From assembly GCA_013036095.1 (NCBI GenBank), contig JAAXCW010000008.1:1-64000 (forward strand): DNA of 64,000 nt, read 5' to 3'. Shown piece by piece: positions 8,116-17,042 of this stretch. Numbering within the stretch: the first letter of the stretch is position 1; every line of letters begins with the position of its first letter. Position numbers and translations under genes: made by a program. The notes below the pieces were generated by a model. That model was not told the DNA's origin and searched no databases. It saw only the letters and a list, made by a program, of their open reading frames with translations. The stretch comes from Vulcanimicrobiota bacterium (lineage in GTDB: Bacteria > Vulcanimicrobiota > Vulcanimicrobiia > Vulcanimicrobiales > Vulcanimicrobiaceae).

Positions 8116-9506
8116 TTCAGAGCAGCCCGCAACACTTCCCTCGCAATCGGAGCGGCGACCTCCGCGCCGTAGCCTGCATTCTCAACCACGATCGCAACGA
8201 CGACGCGCGGATTTTCCGCGGGAGCAAAGCAAACGAACCACGAGTGCGCCGCGCCGAACGGGTTGGTTGCCGTTCCGGTTTTACCGGCAACGGTGACGCC
8301 GGGCAACTGCGCCGGCGTTCCGGTTCCGTGCTGCACGACGGCAATCATCATGTTCTTCACGTTCGCCGCCGTATCCGCCGATATCGGGTTGGCCAGCTCG
8401 GAAGCGCCGTAGCTTCCGCCCGCAACCCCTTGCCGGACGACCTGGCGAACCAGAAAGGGACGCGGCTCGGAGCCGCCGTTTGCGATGGTGGCCGCCAGCA
8501 GCGCCATGCGCAAGGGCGTCATAAGCAGGGCGCCTTGGCCAAAACCCATTTGCGCCAGCTCGCCCGGCACGATCGAATCTTGGGGCGGGACGCGGTCGGT
8601 GTTCGACGGGATTTGAAAATCCAGCGATTTTCCTATTCCCCAACGATCGATGTACTGATAGAACGATTGCGTCCCCATCTTTAAAGCGATCTGTCCGAAA
8701 TCAACGTTGCTCGAGAGCGCGAACGCTCCGGTGAGATCCTGTGTTCCGGTTGCTTCGAACTCGTTATCGTGTAGCGTGAAGTTTCCAATCGTAAAGTAGC
8801 CCGGATCGTAAAAGGTCGATTGCATGGTGACCGCTCCGGAGTCGAGGGCCGCCGACGCCGTGAATATTTTAAACGTCGAGCCGGGCGGATAGAGGCCATC
8901 GATCGCACGATTCAGGAGCGGGCTGTGCGGGTCGTGCAGCAGCGCCGCAAACTCCGTGGCGAGCGCGTTCGGATCGAAGCTTGGGACGCTGCCAAGCGCA
9001 AGAACCGCGCCGGTCCGCGGATCGAGCACGACGCCGCCCGCGCGCGCGTGCAACGCGAGCCGGGAGTAGAGCGCGTTCTGAATCGTTGGGACGATTGTTG
9101 TGACGACATCGGCCCCGCGCGCCGCTGCGCTTTGCCCGGTGAACGCTTCAACGATTTCGGCAATTTGCGCGCCGGCGTCGCCGGTAGTATCCGCGGGCGT
9201 GAGGGCGGCGTCGTAGGCGTCTTCCAGACCGCTGGTTCCATAACGCGTGGAAACGTAACCCACCGTTTGCGCGAGCGATGCACCGTAGGGGTACCGCCGC
9301 TCGCCTTGGGCTGTTTGCGCGAGCACGGTTCCGTCGCTTGCCAGGATGCGCCCGCGCCGGATGGTGAGCAGTGCGTGGCGCGGGTTGTAGGAAATCGCAG
9401 CGGTGCGCGGCCCGTCGATGACTTGCACGTAAGCTTGGCGGGCGGCCAACACGCCGAACAGGAGAGCGAAGAGTATCCCGAGTTTAACGGAGACTGAGGA
9501 TCTCAG
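8112..9506 (-). CDS. Class B penicillin-binding protein (FtsI/PbpA type), probable CTG start
   Basis: This is a membrane-anchored transpeptidase that cross-links peptidoglycan. The catalytic motifs are in order: SxxK as PPGSTFKIF, SxN as ALSSNVDFG, and KTG as VAGKTGTATN. At 464 aa it is short, resembling PbpA-type enzymes with a small pedestal. The first GTG in frame (9452) would start in the middle of the only membrane anchor. Upstream the frame gives SVSVKLGILFALLFGVLAA, a good anchor, and the only start-like codon before it near the carB stop is CTG 9506, overlapping that stop as CTGA. No ATG, GTG or TTG occurs between the upstream in-frame stop near 9631 and 9452. The function is certain; the start is inferred. 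Confidence 0.9.
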   Translation of the reverse strand: MRSSVSVKLGILFALLFGVLAARQAYVQVIDGPRTAAISYNPRHALLTIRRGRILASDGTVLAQTAQGERRYPYGASLAQTVGYVSTRYGTSGLEDAYDAALTPADTTGDAGAQIAEIVEAFTGQSAAARGADVVTTIVPTIQNALYSRLALHARAGGVVLDPRTGAVLALGSVPSFDPNALATEFAALLHDPHSPLLNRAIDGLYPPGSTFKIFTASAALDSGAVTMQSTFYDPGYFTIGNFTLHDNEFEATGTQDLTGAFALSSNVDFGQIALKMGTQSFYQYIDRWGIGKSLDFQIPSNTDRVPPQDSIVPGELAQMGFGQGALLMTPLRMALLAATIANGGSEPRPFLVRQVVRQGVAGGSYGASELANPISADTAANVKNMMIAVVQHGTGTPAQLPGVTVAGKTGTATNPFGAAHSWFVCFAPAENPRVVVAIVVENAGYGAEVAAPIAREVLRAALK

Positions 9507-12500
9507 GATGCTATCCGTATGTGAGAGCGGCGATACTCTTGCAGCGAACGCGGCGGTCCGGCGCTGCTTTCCAATGCGGCGGCGAGCGCGCGAGCGGTGT
9601 CGAGGCTGGTCAGGCAGGCGATATTCGCTTCAACCGCGGCGCGGCGGATCTTGTAGCCGTCGGATATCTCGCGCCCGCCCTGCGCATCGTTAATCACCAA
9701 ATCGACCGCGCGTTGACGGATCAGATCGAGGACGTGCGGCGAGCCGTCGGCGATTTTGTTGACCTCTTCGCAGTGGATCCCCGCGGTTTGGAGATGTTCG
9801 CGCGTACCGGGCGTCGCGACCAGCCGGTGACCGAGCGCGGCATACCGCCGCAAGATCGGGATCGCATCTTCTTTTTCACCGTCCGCAATCGAAACGAGAA
9901 TTCTTCCGCCGGTGCCGGGCAACTTGATCCCGGCGGCAAGGAATCCTTTGCGCAATGCGGCCGGAAAGGTCTCGTCGATGCCAAGCACTTCCCCGGTGGA
10001 CTTCATCTCGGGCCCGAGTATGGTTTCGACCCCGCGCATCTTTGCGAATGAAAACACGGGTATTTTCACCACGACGAACGGCGCGTTTGGCGCGAGGCCG
10101 CAGCCATACTCCATATCGCGCAACTTTTCTCCCAGGGCGATTCGCGTGGCCGCGGCGACGATGTTGAGGCCGGTCGCTTTTTGGATGATCGGCACGGTGC
10201 GGCTGGCGCGCGGATTAGCTTCGATGATGTAGAGCTCGCCTTCGTGAATGACGAATTGGATGTTGATCAGTCCTCGTATCTGCAACTCGCGCGCGATTGC
10301 GGCGGTGACTTCAACGATGCGTTTCTCCATGGCGGCGTCGATTGAAAGCGGCGGATAGACGCCGATAGAATCGCCTGAATGAATCCCCGCCCGCTCGATA
10401 TGTTCGAAGATGCCCGGGATCAAGATGTCGCTTCCGTCAAAAACCGCGTCAACTTCGAGTTCGAGGCCGCGCAGATATTTGTCGACCAAAAGCGGCGCAT
10501 CAGGCGCGATCGGCGGTGCCGACTCCACGTACGACGCGAGTTGGCCTTCATTATAAACCACTTCCATGCCGCGCCCGCCCAGAACGTAAGACGGGCGCAC
10601 GAGCACGGGAAAACCGAGCTCGCGAGCGATCGTGCGCGCTTGCCGGAAAGAGCGCGCCGCCTTCCCTTCAGGACGCGCGACGCCGATACGGTTGAGCGCG
10701 GCGTCGAACTTGGCGCGATCCTCGGCCATATCCAAACTCTCGCGCGCGCTTCCGACCAGCGGAACGCCGCGCTCGGCGAGTTGGCCCGCCAGATTGATCG
10801 CGGTTTGGCCGCCGAACGAGAGCATAACGCCGCGCGCGCCCGTGGCGCGGTACGCGGCTTCAACTTCGCCCGCGCCGGGCGGTTCGAAGACCAGCACGTC
10901 GGAGACGTCAAAATCGGTCGAAACGGTTTCGGGATTATTGTTGACGATGACCGACGCGCAGCCGGCCGCGTGCAAAGCCCACGCCGCGTGCACGCACGAG
11001 TAATCGAACTCGATGCCTTGGCCGATTCGGATCGGGCCGCTTCCCACCACGACGACGGCGTCTCGCGCGGGACTGCGCATCTCGTTTTGCTCGCCCCGCG
11101 AAATATAGTAGTAGGGCGATTTCGCGGGAAACTCCGCGGCCGCTGTATCGACCATCCGGAACGCGTACGCGCCTTCGGCTGGCAGCGCGCCGCGCGACTC
11201 GAGCGATACCAGTTCCGCGATCTCGTACAGAAAGAACGGATCGATTCCCGAGAGCGCTTGGATGTGCGACGGCTCCGCCCCGCGCCGCAGCATCTCCGCC
11301 ACGGCGAACAACCGCTCGTGATTCGGTTTAGCGACGACCGCTTCAAGTTCGGCGTCGCTCCATTCGGCAAGGGCTGTACCGGTCAGCGTTTCACGTTTGA
11401 GATCGAGTCCGCGCAGGGCCTTGAGCAGCGCATCGCCGAACGTGCGGCCGATGCCCATCGCCTCGCCGGTGGACTTCATCTGCGTGCCGAGCGCGGTGTC
11501 CGCCAGCGGAAACTTGTCGAACGGCCAGCGCGGGATCTTTACGACGACGTAATCGAGGGTCGGCTCGTAGGCGGCTTTCGTCACGCCGGTGACGGGATTG
11601 GGAATCTCGTCGAGGGTTTGTCCCAGGGCGATACGTGTGCTGATCTTCGCAATCGGATAGCCCGTCGCTTTGCTCGCGAGGGCGGAGCTGCGTGAAACGC
11701 GCGGGTTGACTTCGATGATCCGGTATTCGCTCGACGAAGCATGCAGCGCGAACTGGATATTGCAGCCTCCTTGCACCTTGAGCGCGCGGATCACGTTGAG
11801 ACTGGCGCTGCGCAGCATCTGATATTCAAGGTCTGAAAGCGTCATCGATGGCGCGATGACGATCGAATCACCGGTGTGCACGCCGACCGGATCGAAGTTC
11901 TCCATGTTGCAAACGACGATGCAGTTGTCGGCGGAATCGCGCAAAATCTCGTACTCGATTTCCTTCCAGCCAAGCAGCGACGTTTCGACCAACGCTTGAT
12001 GAATCAAACTGGCTTCGAGGCCCCCGCCGAGGATCTCGCGCAATTCCGTTTCGTCGTGCACGACGCCGCCGCCGGTGCCGCCGAGCGTATACGCCGGGCG
12101 AACGACCACCGGATAACCGAACTCTTGCGCGAAGGCAACGCCTTGCTCAATGTTCGTGACCACGGTGCTCTCGGGTACCGGCTCGCCGATCTCAATCATT
12201 TTCGCTTTGAAGAGCTCGCGATCTTCGGCCAGGCGGATCGTTTCGATCGGCGTGCCTAACAGCTCGACCCCATACCGTTCGAGTACGCCGGCTTCATGCA
12301 GTTCCACGGCGAGATTCAAACCGGTTTGGCCGCCCAAGGTCGGCAGCAGTGCGTCCGGACGTTCGCGTTCGACGATCGCTTCGATCGACGCGACCGTCAA
12401 CGGCTCGAGATAGACCGCGTCGGCGACTTCTGTATCGGTCATAATTGTTGCCGGATTCGAATTGACGAGGATGACGCGGTGGCCTTCCTCCCGTAACGCG

Positions 12501-12625
12501 CGACACGCCTGGACGCCAGCATAATCGAATTCGGCTGCTTGGCCGATCACGATGGGCCCGGAACCGATGACCATGACGCTGCGCACGTCCGACGGGTTCA
12601 CGGCTGCAGCCGCCTTTGCATCCAT
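9503..12625 (-). CDS. carB: Carbamoyl-phosphate synthase large subunit
   Basis: CarB makes carbamoyl phosphate from ammonia, bicarbonate and two ATP for pyrimidine and arginine synthesis. The 1040-aa protein has two homologous ATP-grasp halves, each beginning with a GSGPIxIGQxxEFDY motif (near 20 and 560) and containing conserved SRSSALASKATGYP and SRTVPIIQKATG segments, and a C-terminal MGS-like allosteric domain from about 930. The ATG at 12625 (MDAKAAAAV) is preceded by GGAG and gives the normal length; an upstream in-frame extension lies inside pdxH. It overlaps pdxH by 28 bp. Unusually, carA is five genes upstream rather than adjacent. Confidence 0.97.
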   Translation of the reverse strand: MDAKAAAAVNPSDVRSVMVIGSGPIVIGQAAEFDYAGVQACRALREEGHRVILVNSNPATIMTDTEVADAVYLEPLTVASIEAIVERERPDALLPTLGGQTGLNLAVELHEAGVLERYGVELLGTPIETIRLAEDRELFKAKMIEIGEPVPESTVVTNIEQGVAFAQEFGYPVVVRPAYTLGGTGGGVVHDETELREILGGGLEASLIHQALVETSLLGWKEIEYEILRDSADNCIVVCNMENFDPVGVHTGDSIVIAPSMTLSDLEYQMLRSASLNVIRALKVQGGCNIQFALHASSSEYRIIEVNPRVSRSSALASKATGYPIAKISTRIALGQTLDEIPNPVTGVTKAAYEPTLDYVVVKIPRWPFDKFPLADTALGTQMKSTGEAMGIGRTFGDALLKALRGLDLKRETLTGTALAEWSDAELEAVVAKPNHERLFAVAEMLRRGAEPSHIQALSGIDPFFLYEIAELVSLESRGALPAEGAYAFRMVDTAAAEFPAKSPYYYISRGEQNEMRSPARDAVVVVGSGPIRIGQGIEFDYSCVHAAWALHAAGCASVIVNNNPETVSTDFDVSDVLVFEPPGAGEVEAAYRATGARGVMLSFGGQTAINLAGQLAERGVPLVGSARESLDMAEDRAKFDAALNRIGVARPEGKAARSFRQARTIARELGFPVLVRPSYVLGGRGMEVVYNEGQLASYVESAPPIAPDAPLLVDKYLRGLELEVDAVFDGSDILIPGIFEHIERAGIHSGDSIGVYPPLSIDAAMEKRIVEVTAAIARELQIRGLINIQFVIHEGELYIIEANPRASRTVPIIQKATGLNIVAAATRIALGEKLRDMEYGCGLAPNAPFVVVKIPVFSFAKMRGVETILGPEMKSTGEVLGIDETFPAALRKGFLAAGIKLPGTGGRILVSIADGEKEDAIPILRRYAALGHRLVATPGTREHLQTAGIHCEEVNKIADGSPHVLDLIRQRAVDLVINDAQGGREISDGYKIRRAAVEANIACLTSLDTARALAAALESSAGPPRSLQEYRRSHIRIAS

Positions 12626-13236
12626 GCGGCTCCGTCGCGGCGCAATTCTATCCGGTCGTGTAAGCGGTTCGAGCGGCCCTGCCAAAACTCGAAGCGGTCG
12701 GGACGGAGCAAGAAACCTCCCCACGAGTGCGGCCGCGGAACCGAGACGGCTTCAAAGCGGTGCGTGAAATCGTCAAGGCGCTGCTCGAGCACGGCGCGGC
12801 TTTCCACTTCTTCACTTTGCTCCGACGCCCACGCGCTCAACTGGTGTCCGCGCGGACGGCTCGCAAAATACGCGTCTGATTCGACCTCGGGAAGCAGCTC
12901 GACGGGGCCCTCAACGCAGACTTGGCGATGGATCTCGGGCCAAAAAAAGAGCGCCGCGGCAAACGGATTGCGCGAAAGCTCGCGGCCCTTGCGGCTGAAA
13001 TAGCTCGTAAAGAAGATCAAACCACGGTCGTCCAGTCCGCGCAGCAGCACCATACGCGCGGCCGGGCGGCAGTTTTCCCCCGCGGTGCTGAGCGCCATAG
13101 CGTTTGCTTCGCGCGCTCCGGCGGCGTGCGCCGCTTCGATCCAGGCTTTTAAGTGAGTGACCGGATCGGCGCGCATGTCGAGCTCGTCCGGCTCGGCATA
13201 GGTGTGGCGCGTCGTGGAAATGTCCCAGCGGCTCAT
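12598..13236 (-). CDS. pdxH: Pyridoxamine 5'-phosphate oxidase
   Basis: This FMN enzyme oxidises PNP or PMP to pyridoxal 5'-phosphate. The 212-aa product matches the family closely: the FMN-binding RMVLLRGLDDRGLIFFTSY and SRKGRELSRNPFAAALFFW, the substrate-binding RPRGHQLSAWASEQS, and the C-terminal RPDRFEFWQGRSNRLHDR ending in RRLQP. The ATG at 13236 fits the normal start. It lies between the BatA-like gene and carB in the same transcription direction, with no obvious pathway link to either. Confidence 0.96.
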   Translation of the reverse strand: MSRWDISTTRHTYAEPDELDMRADPVTHLKAWIEAAHAAGAREANAMALSTAGENCRPAARMVLLRGLDDRGLIFFTSYFSRKGRELSRNPFAAALFFWPEIHRQVCVEGPVELLPEVESDAYFASRPRGHQLSAWASEQSEEVESRAVLEQRLDDFTHRFEAVSVPRPHSWGGFLLRPDRFEFWQGRSNRLHDRIELRRDGAAWMQRRLQP

Positions 13237-13251
13237 GCACCGCGGGTTCGC

Positions 13252-14127
13252 TCAGCGGCGACCCGCCCCCGCTGCTGCAAGCCAAGCGGCCGACCCGAGC
13301 GAAAACGCGGCGATAACGCACGCCACGGTACAATCGCGAGCCTTGCGTCCGAGAAAGCCGGCCGGCGCTAATCGCACCGTCTGCGCCCGAAGTTCGGCTG
13401 CGCTTCCCGCGCGCGAGAATACACCGCCTGTCCGCAATGCAAAGGAGCGCAGCCGTTGCGAAAACGGTGCATCGCCGATGACGATCGCATCGAGGCGAAT
13501 ATGCCACGCTTCCAACGTCCGTGCGGCGTCGCGCGGATCTGCGCCGTGATTGTTTGCGCCGTCAGTGATGAGGACGACTCTGCGCATGGCGGCATCCGGA
13601 AGCAAAGCCGCGGCGGCCAGCAATCCATCGCCGATCGCGGTTTGTCCGTTGGGTGCCGGAATGCGCGCAAGACCCGCGATAAGTGCGGCTCGTTCGGTCG
13701 TCAACGGGACGATCGCCTGCCCCTCTCCGGCGAATGATACGAGCCCAGCGCGGGTTCCCGGCGGCATGGCGCTCACGAACGCGCGGATGGCATTCGCCGC
13801 CGCCCGAGCTCGCGATGGAAAGATATCGCCCGCGTTCATGGAGCCGGACGTGTCGACGCAAAAAACCATCGCCGCCGGGACGGGCACGACCATCCAAAGA
13901 TGCGGTCCGGCGCAAGCCGCGATCAGTAGCGAAAACGACAAAGCGCCGGCGAGATCGAGCGCGGCATTCGGCCATCGCGGGCTCCTCAGCGCGGCGACCA
14001 TAAAACGCAGATCTGAATACGCATACGCATCGTGGCGGCGAATCTTCGACGAAATGCGCGGCCAAAAGAACGCCGCCGGCAAACTGAGCGCGGCCAGAAC
14101 CGCAAGGACCGGATGCGCGAACGTCAC
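13252..14127 (-). CDS. BatA-like von Willebrand A domain membrane protein
   Basis: BatA-like proteins are membrane-anchored VWA proteins usually found with MoxR ATPases and DUF58 proteins; their role (envelope stress, complex assembly) is not well defined. The 291-aa product has two N-terminal membrane segments (about 3-22 and 48-72), a VWA domain with an intact MIDAS (DTSGSMNAGD, plus Thr and the LITDGAN Asp) and a C-terminal membrane segment ending the protein. The GTG at 14127 overlaps the DUF58 stop as GTGA; a longer in-frame start lies inside that gene. With the two genes before it, it forms a complete MoxR-DUF58-VWA set. Confidence 0.88.
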   Translation of the reverse strand: MTFAHPVLAVLAALSLPAAFFWPRISSKIRRHDAYAYSDLRFMVAALRSPRWPNAALDLAGALSFSLLIAACAGPHLWMVVPVPAAMVFCVDTSGSMNAGDIFPSRARAAANAIRAFVSAMPPGTRAGLVSFAGEGQAIVPLTTERAALIAGLARIPAPNGQTAIGDGLLAAAALLPDAAMRRVVLITDGANNHGADPRDAARTLEAWHIRLDAIVIGDAPFSQRLRSFALRTGGVFSRAGSAAELRAQTVRLAPAGFLGRKARDCTVACVIAAFSLGSAAWLAAAGAGRR

Positions 14128-14831
14128 GACGCACCGAATGCGCGCAACACCGCGCGGGCGCCATCGCCTTCGCAAAACGTCGCAGCTCGCCAGCCGGCTT
14201 GACGTAATCGGGCCAGTGCCGCTCGTTCTCGCGCAGCCGCTTCTCGCTGAAACCGCATCCGTTGCCGCGCACCGATAAAGAGCCGCCGGACATCGCCTGT
14301 TTCGAGGTCGGCGACGGCGACAAAGCCGGCGAGCGGCAAATCATCGCGCCATGGGTCGCGAGCGACCAGCGCCGTGCAATCGAACCGCCGTGCGGCCGCG
14401 TACAGTAAAGCGCCGGGCACCGCCGGTAGATCGAAAAAATCGCCGGCCACCAGCAATGCGCTATGCGCGGGCAGAACCGCGATCGCGCGATCTAGCGCAC
14501 TGGAAAGATCGCGCTGTGCCGGCGAATCAACGTCGATCCAACTGTCGCCGGGCGCCGCGCATTCGCGCCAGAAGCCGGCCGCTTCTCGCGCAGCCTCCCG
14601 CAAACTGCGATCGCGTCCGGCCAGCATCGATCGTGAGGCGTCGACGATCGCTCCCCATGCGAGAGTGACGTGACCGCCGGCCCCACGAACCTGCGGCGCT
14701 CCCGCGCGAGCGGACGCGTGCCAGTCGATCGCCCGCGCTTCGTCACCCGTTTCATACGCGCGCAGTCCGCCGCTGCGACGGTCCTTGAACAGAAAAGCGC
14801 TCCTCAGTACGGCGCGCCGGATACGGTTCAC
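14124..14831 (-). CDS. DUF58 domain protein (MoxR-associated)
   Basis: DUF58 proteins carry a VWA-like fold and accompany MoxR ATPases. The signature is YETGDEARAIDWHASARAG near residue 30, followed by a degenerate VWA core (VDASRSML) in which the MIDAS is incomplete. The start at GTG 14831 overlaps the MoxR stop as GTGA and gives 235 aa; the longer open frame is an artefact inside moxR. The protein is about 60-150 residues shorter than many DUF58 proteins because the N-terminal membrane region is missing. It is probably cytoplasmic or docks on the BatA-like partner encoded next. Confidence 0.85.
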   Translation of the reverse strand: MNRIRRAVLRSAFLFKDRRSGGLRAYETGDEARAIDWHASARAGAPQVRGAGGHVTLAWGAIVDASRSMLAGRDRSLREAAREAAGFWRECAAPGDSWIDVDSPAQRDLSSALDRAIAVLPAHSALLVAGDFFDLPAVPGALLYAAARRFDCTALVARDPWRDDLPLAGFVAVADLETGDVRRLFIGARQRMRFQREAAARERAALARLRQAGWRAATFCEGDGARAVLRAFGAS

Positions 14832-16012
14832 AGGGGAGGGACGCGAGCGAGAATGTGCCGCAGCCTCTCTTCCCGTTCGGTGCGAGCGAGCAGATACGAA
14901 TGCGCGAACGTGACGCGGTGACGAAGCGCAGCAAGCGCAACGCTCCGCACATCGGCCGGCACGACATAATTTCGCCCCGCCAGAATCGCGCGAGCGCGCG
15001 CGGCGCGAAGAATCGCGAGCCCGGCGCGCGGGCCGGCGCCGTATTCGAGATCGCCACATTCGGCGGCGGCTCGTGTGACGCGTACGACGTCCGCGATGTA
15101 CCGCATGAGCCGCGGCGCGCAGTACATCGCGCGAGCGGCCACGTGCCACGCGCGCACGTTATCCAGCGAAGCAACGGGGCGTGCCGAAGCGGCGCGCGTT
15201 CCGCTTCGCTCGAGTATGGCGAGTTCTTCTTCGGCGGTGGGAAAGTCGAGGACGACTTTCAGCAAGAAGCGATCCAGTTGCGCAGCCGGAAGCGGGAAGA
15301 CTCCATCGGCCTCGCCTTCATTCATCGTCGCGAGCACGAAGAACGGATCGGGAAGCGCCCGCGTCTCCGTTGCGATGGTTACGCTGCGTTCTTCCATCGC
15401 TTCGAGCAAGGCAGCTTGGACGCGCGCCGGAGCGCGATTGATCTCGTCGGCCAGCACGACGTTTGCAAACACCGGACCCAGGCGAACTCCGAAGGACAGG
15501 TCGCGCTGGTCGAAAACCTCGCAGCCTACGACATCGGCCGGAGTGAGATCGGCGTTGCATTGAATACGCGAATACGTCGCGTCGATCGCCCTCGCCACGG
15601 TGCGGCAGGCCATCGTTTTTCCGGTTCCCGGAGCGCCTTCCAAGAGAATGTGGCCGCCCGCGATCAGCCCGAGCATCAGTGCTTCTACGGCAGCGGCTTG
15701 GCCGATCACGGCGCGCTCGAGCGTTGCGCGCACGTGGGAAACGTCGGGGACCGCTGGGTCTATGCCGCGCGGCGGCGCAAATTCCGCTTCGGGCGGCGCC
15801 GCAAGGAATCGTGGCGCCGCAATGCCGCTCGTCTCCGGTTCAGCGAGCTCTTGTTGCGGGTCCCGGCGCCGCAGAAGCCGCGCGGCTCCGGCGATTGCAG
15901 CGGCCAAAAGAAAAACGCGCCGCTCGATAAGCGCCGCGCAGATCAGGACTACGCCGAGACTATGAGTGTCGCACCAGATCCTGGAGCCAATGCGCGAAAA
16001 GACCTCGCGCAT
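14828..16012 (-). CDS. MoxR-family AAA+ ATPase
   Basis: MoxR ATPases act as chaperones that activate or assemble metalloproteins or envelope complexes together with VWA partners. The protein has Walker A GAPGTGKT, Walker B NVVLADEINRAPARVQAALLE, the MoxR signature MEERSVTI, and sensor residues in FVLATMNEGEADGVFPLPAAQLDRF. Before the ATPase domain is a hydrophobic segment (LGVVLICAAL ... RRVFLLAAAIAGA), unusual for MoxR, which suggests membrane attachment. The start is uncertain: ATG 16012 gives 394 aa but overlaps carA by 53 bp; no other ATG, GTG or TTG precedes the hydrophobic segment. A non-standard start just after the carA stop is possible. Confidence 0.85.
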   Translation of the reverse strand: MREVFSRIGSRIWCDTHSLGVVLICAALIERRVFLLAAAIAGAARLLRRRDPQQELAEPETSGIAAPRFLAAPPEAEFAPPRGIDPAVPDVSHVRATLERAVIGQAAAVEALMLGLIAGGHILLEGAPGTGKTMACRTVARAIDATYSRIQCNADLTPADVVGCEVFDQRDLSFGVRLGPVFANVVLADEINRAPARVQAALLEAMEERSVTIATETRALPDPFFVLATMNEGEADGVFPLPAAQLDRFLLKVVLDFPTAEEELAILERSGTRAASARPVASLDNVRAWHVAARAMYCAPRLMRYIADVVRVTRAAAECGDLEYGAGPRAGLAILRAARARAILAGRNYVVPADVRSVALAALRHRVTFAHSYLLARTEREERLRHILARVPPL

Positions 16013-17042
16013 CGAACGGTCCCGGAGAAGCTTCGGGATGAAACTGAACGGCCTCCACGGCGAAGTCGCGGTGACGGAACCCTTCGTTGGTGCCGTCGTT
16101 GAGGTTGACCATGGTTTGTTCGAGTGCGCTGGGGAGCGACTGGGCGTCGACGGCGTATCCATGATTGTGCGCGGTAACGATGACGTCTCCGCGTTGCAGA
16201 TTCTTTACCGGCTGATTGCCGCCGCGATGCCCGTAGGGTAATTTGAACGTTTTGGCGCCGCAGGCCAGCGCCAGGAGCTGGTGCCCCAAGCAGATTCCGT
16301 ACATCGGGCGCTTTCCCAGAAGCGCGCGCAGTGTCTCGATCGTTTGCGGGAGATCGGTAGGATCGCCCGGTCCCGGAGAGATCAAGATCGCTTGCGGGTC
16401 GTGGTGGAGTATTTGCTCCTCGGTGGCGTTATACGGAACGACGGTCACGGCCGCGCCCAAAGCCCCCAACTCTCGGATGATGGCGCGTTTGACGCCGCAA
16501 TCGATGAGCACGACGCGCGGGCCGTCCGCGGCGCCTTCGATCCGATCTTCGCGAGTTGCCACGCTCGGTACGAGATCTTTGGTGTTCGCGCCGCGCACGA
16601 ACTGCGCGAGTTTTTTCTCCGCTTCTTCCATGGCCGCATCGCCGACGGCTAGCGCGGCCCAAATTGTGCCGTGTTCGCGCAGGGTGATCGTGACGGCGCG
16701 CGTATCGGCATCGATCATCGTGGGAATCCGTTGTTCGTCCAGCCACGACGGCAGATCGATCTTCGAAGCGTGGTGCGACGGACGCCGCGCGATCCGTTTT
16801 ATAATCGCGCCCGCTATGCACGCGCGCGAATATTGCGCGGCGGAGCCGGAGATGCCGTAATTGCCAATCATGGGGAAGGTGAACGTCAAGATTTGGCCCG
16901 CGTAGGACGGATCGGTCAAGGCTTCTTCGTAGCCGGTCATGCCGGTGTAGAACACGGCTTCGCCGAGCGCCAGCCCTTCGTGTTCCAAGCCCGCGCCGTC
17001 GAAGCGCGTTCCGTCGGCCAGAAACAGTGAGGCCCGCTTCAC
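15960..17042 (-). CDS. carA: Carbamoyl-phosphate synthase small (glutaminase) subunit
   Basis: CarA releases ammonia from glutamine and channels it to CarB. The 360-aa protein shows the N-terminal small-subunit domain (ADGTRFDGAG, GEAVFYTGMTGYEEALTDPSYAGQI) and a class I glutaminase with the nucleophile Cys in YGICLGHQLL, and the His/Glu pair in QFHPEASPGP. The GTG at 17042 overlaps the pyrC stop as GTGA. It follows pyrR-pyrB-pyrC as in Firmicutes, but carB is separated from it by moxR, DUF58, the VWA gene and pdxH. Confidence 0.97.
   Translation of the reverse strand: MKRASLFLADGTRFDGAGLEHEGLALGEAVFYTGMTGYEEALTDPSYAGQILTFTFPMIGNYGISGSAAQYSRACIAGAIIKRIARRPSHHASKIDLPSWLDEQRIPTMIDADTRAVTITLREHGTIWAALAVGDAAMEEAEKKLAQFVRGANTKDLVPSVATREDRIEGAADGPRVVLIDCGVKRAIIRELGALGAAVTVVPYNATEEQILHHDPQAILISPGPGDPTDLPQTIETLRALLGKRPMYGICLGHQLLALACGAKTFKLPYGHRGGNQPVKNLQRGDVIVTAHNHGYAVDAQSLPSALEQTMVNLNDGTNEGFRHRDFAVEAVQFHPEASPGPFDARGLFAHWLQDLVRHS

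Noticed and set aside
10379-11695. 438-aa frame opposite carB
   Set aside because: Antisense shadow of carB with Arg/Asp/His-rich composition.
14832-15149. Upstream extension of the DUF58 gene
   Set aside because: It lies inside the moxR gene and is Arg/Ser-rich; the GTGA junction at 14831 explains the start.
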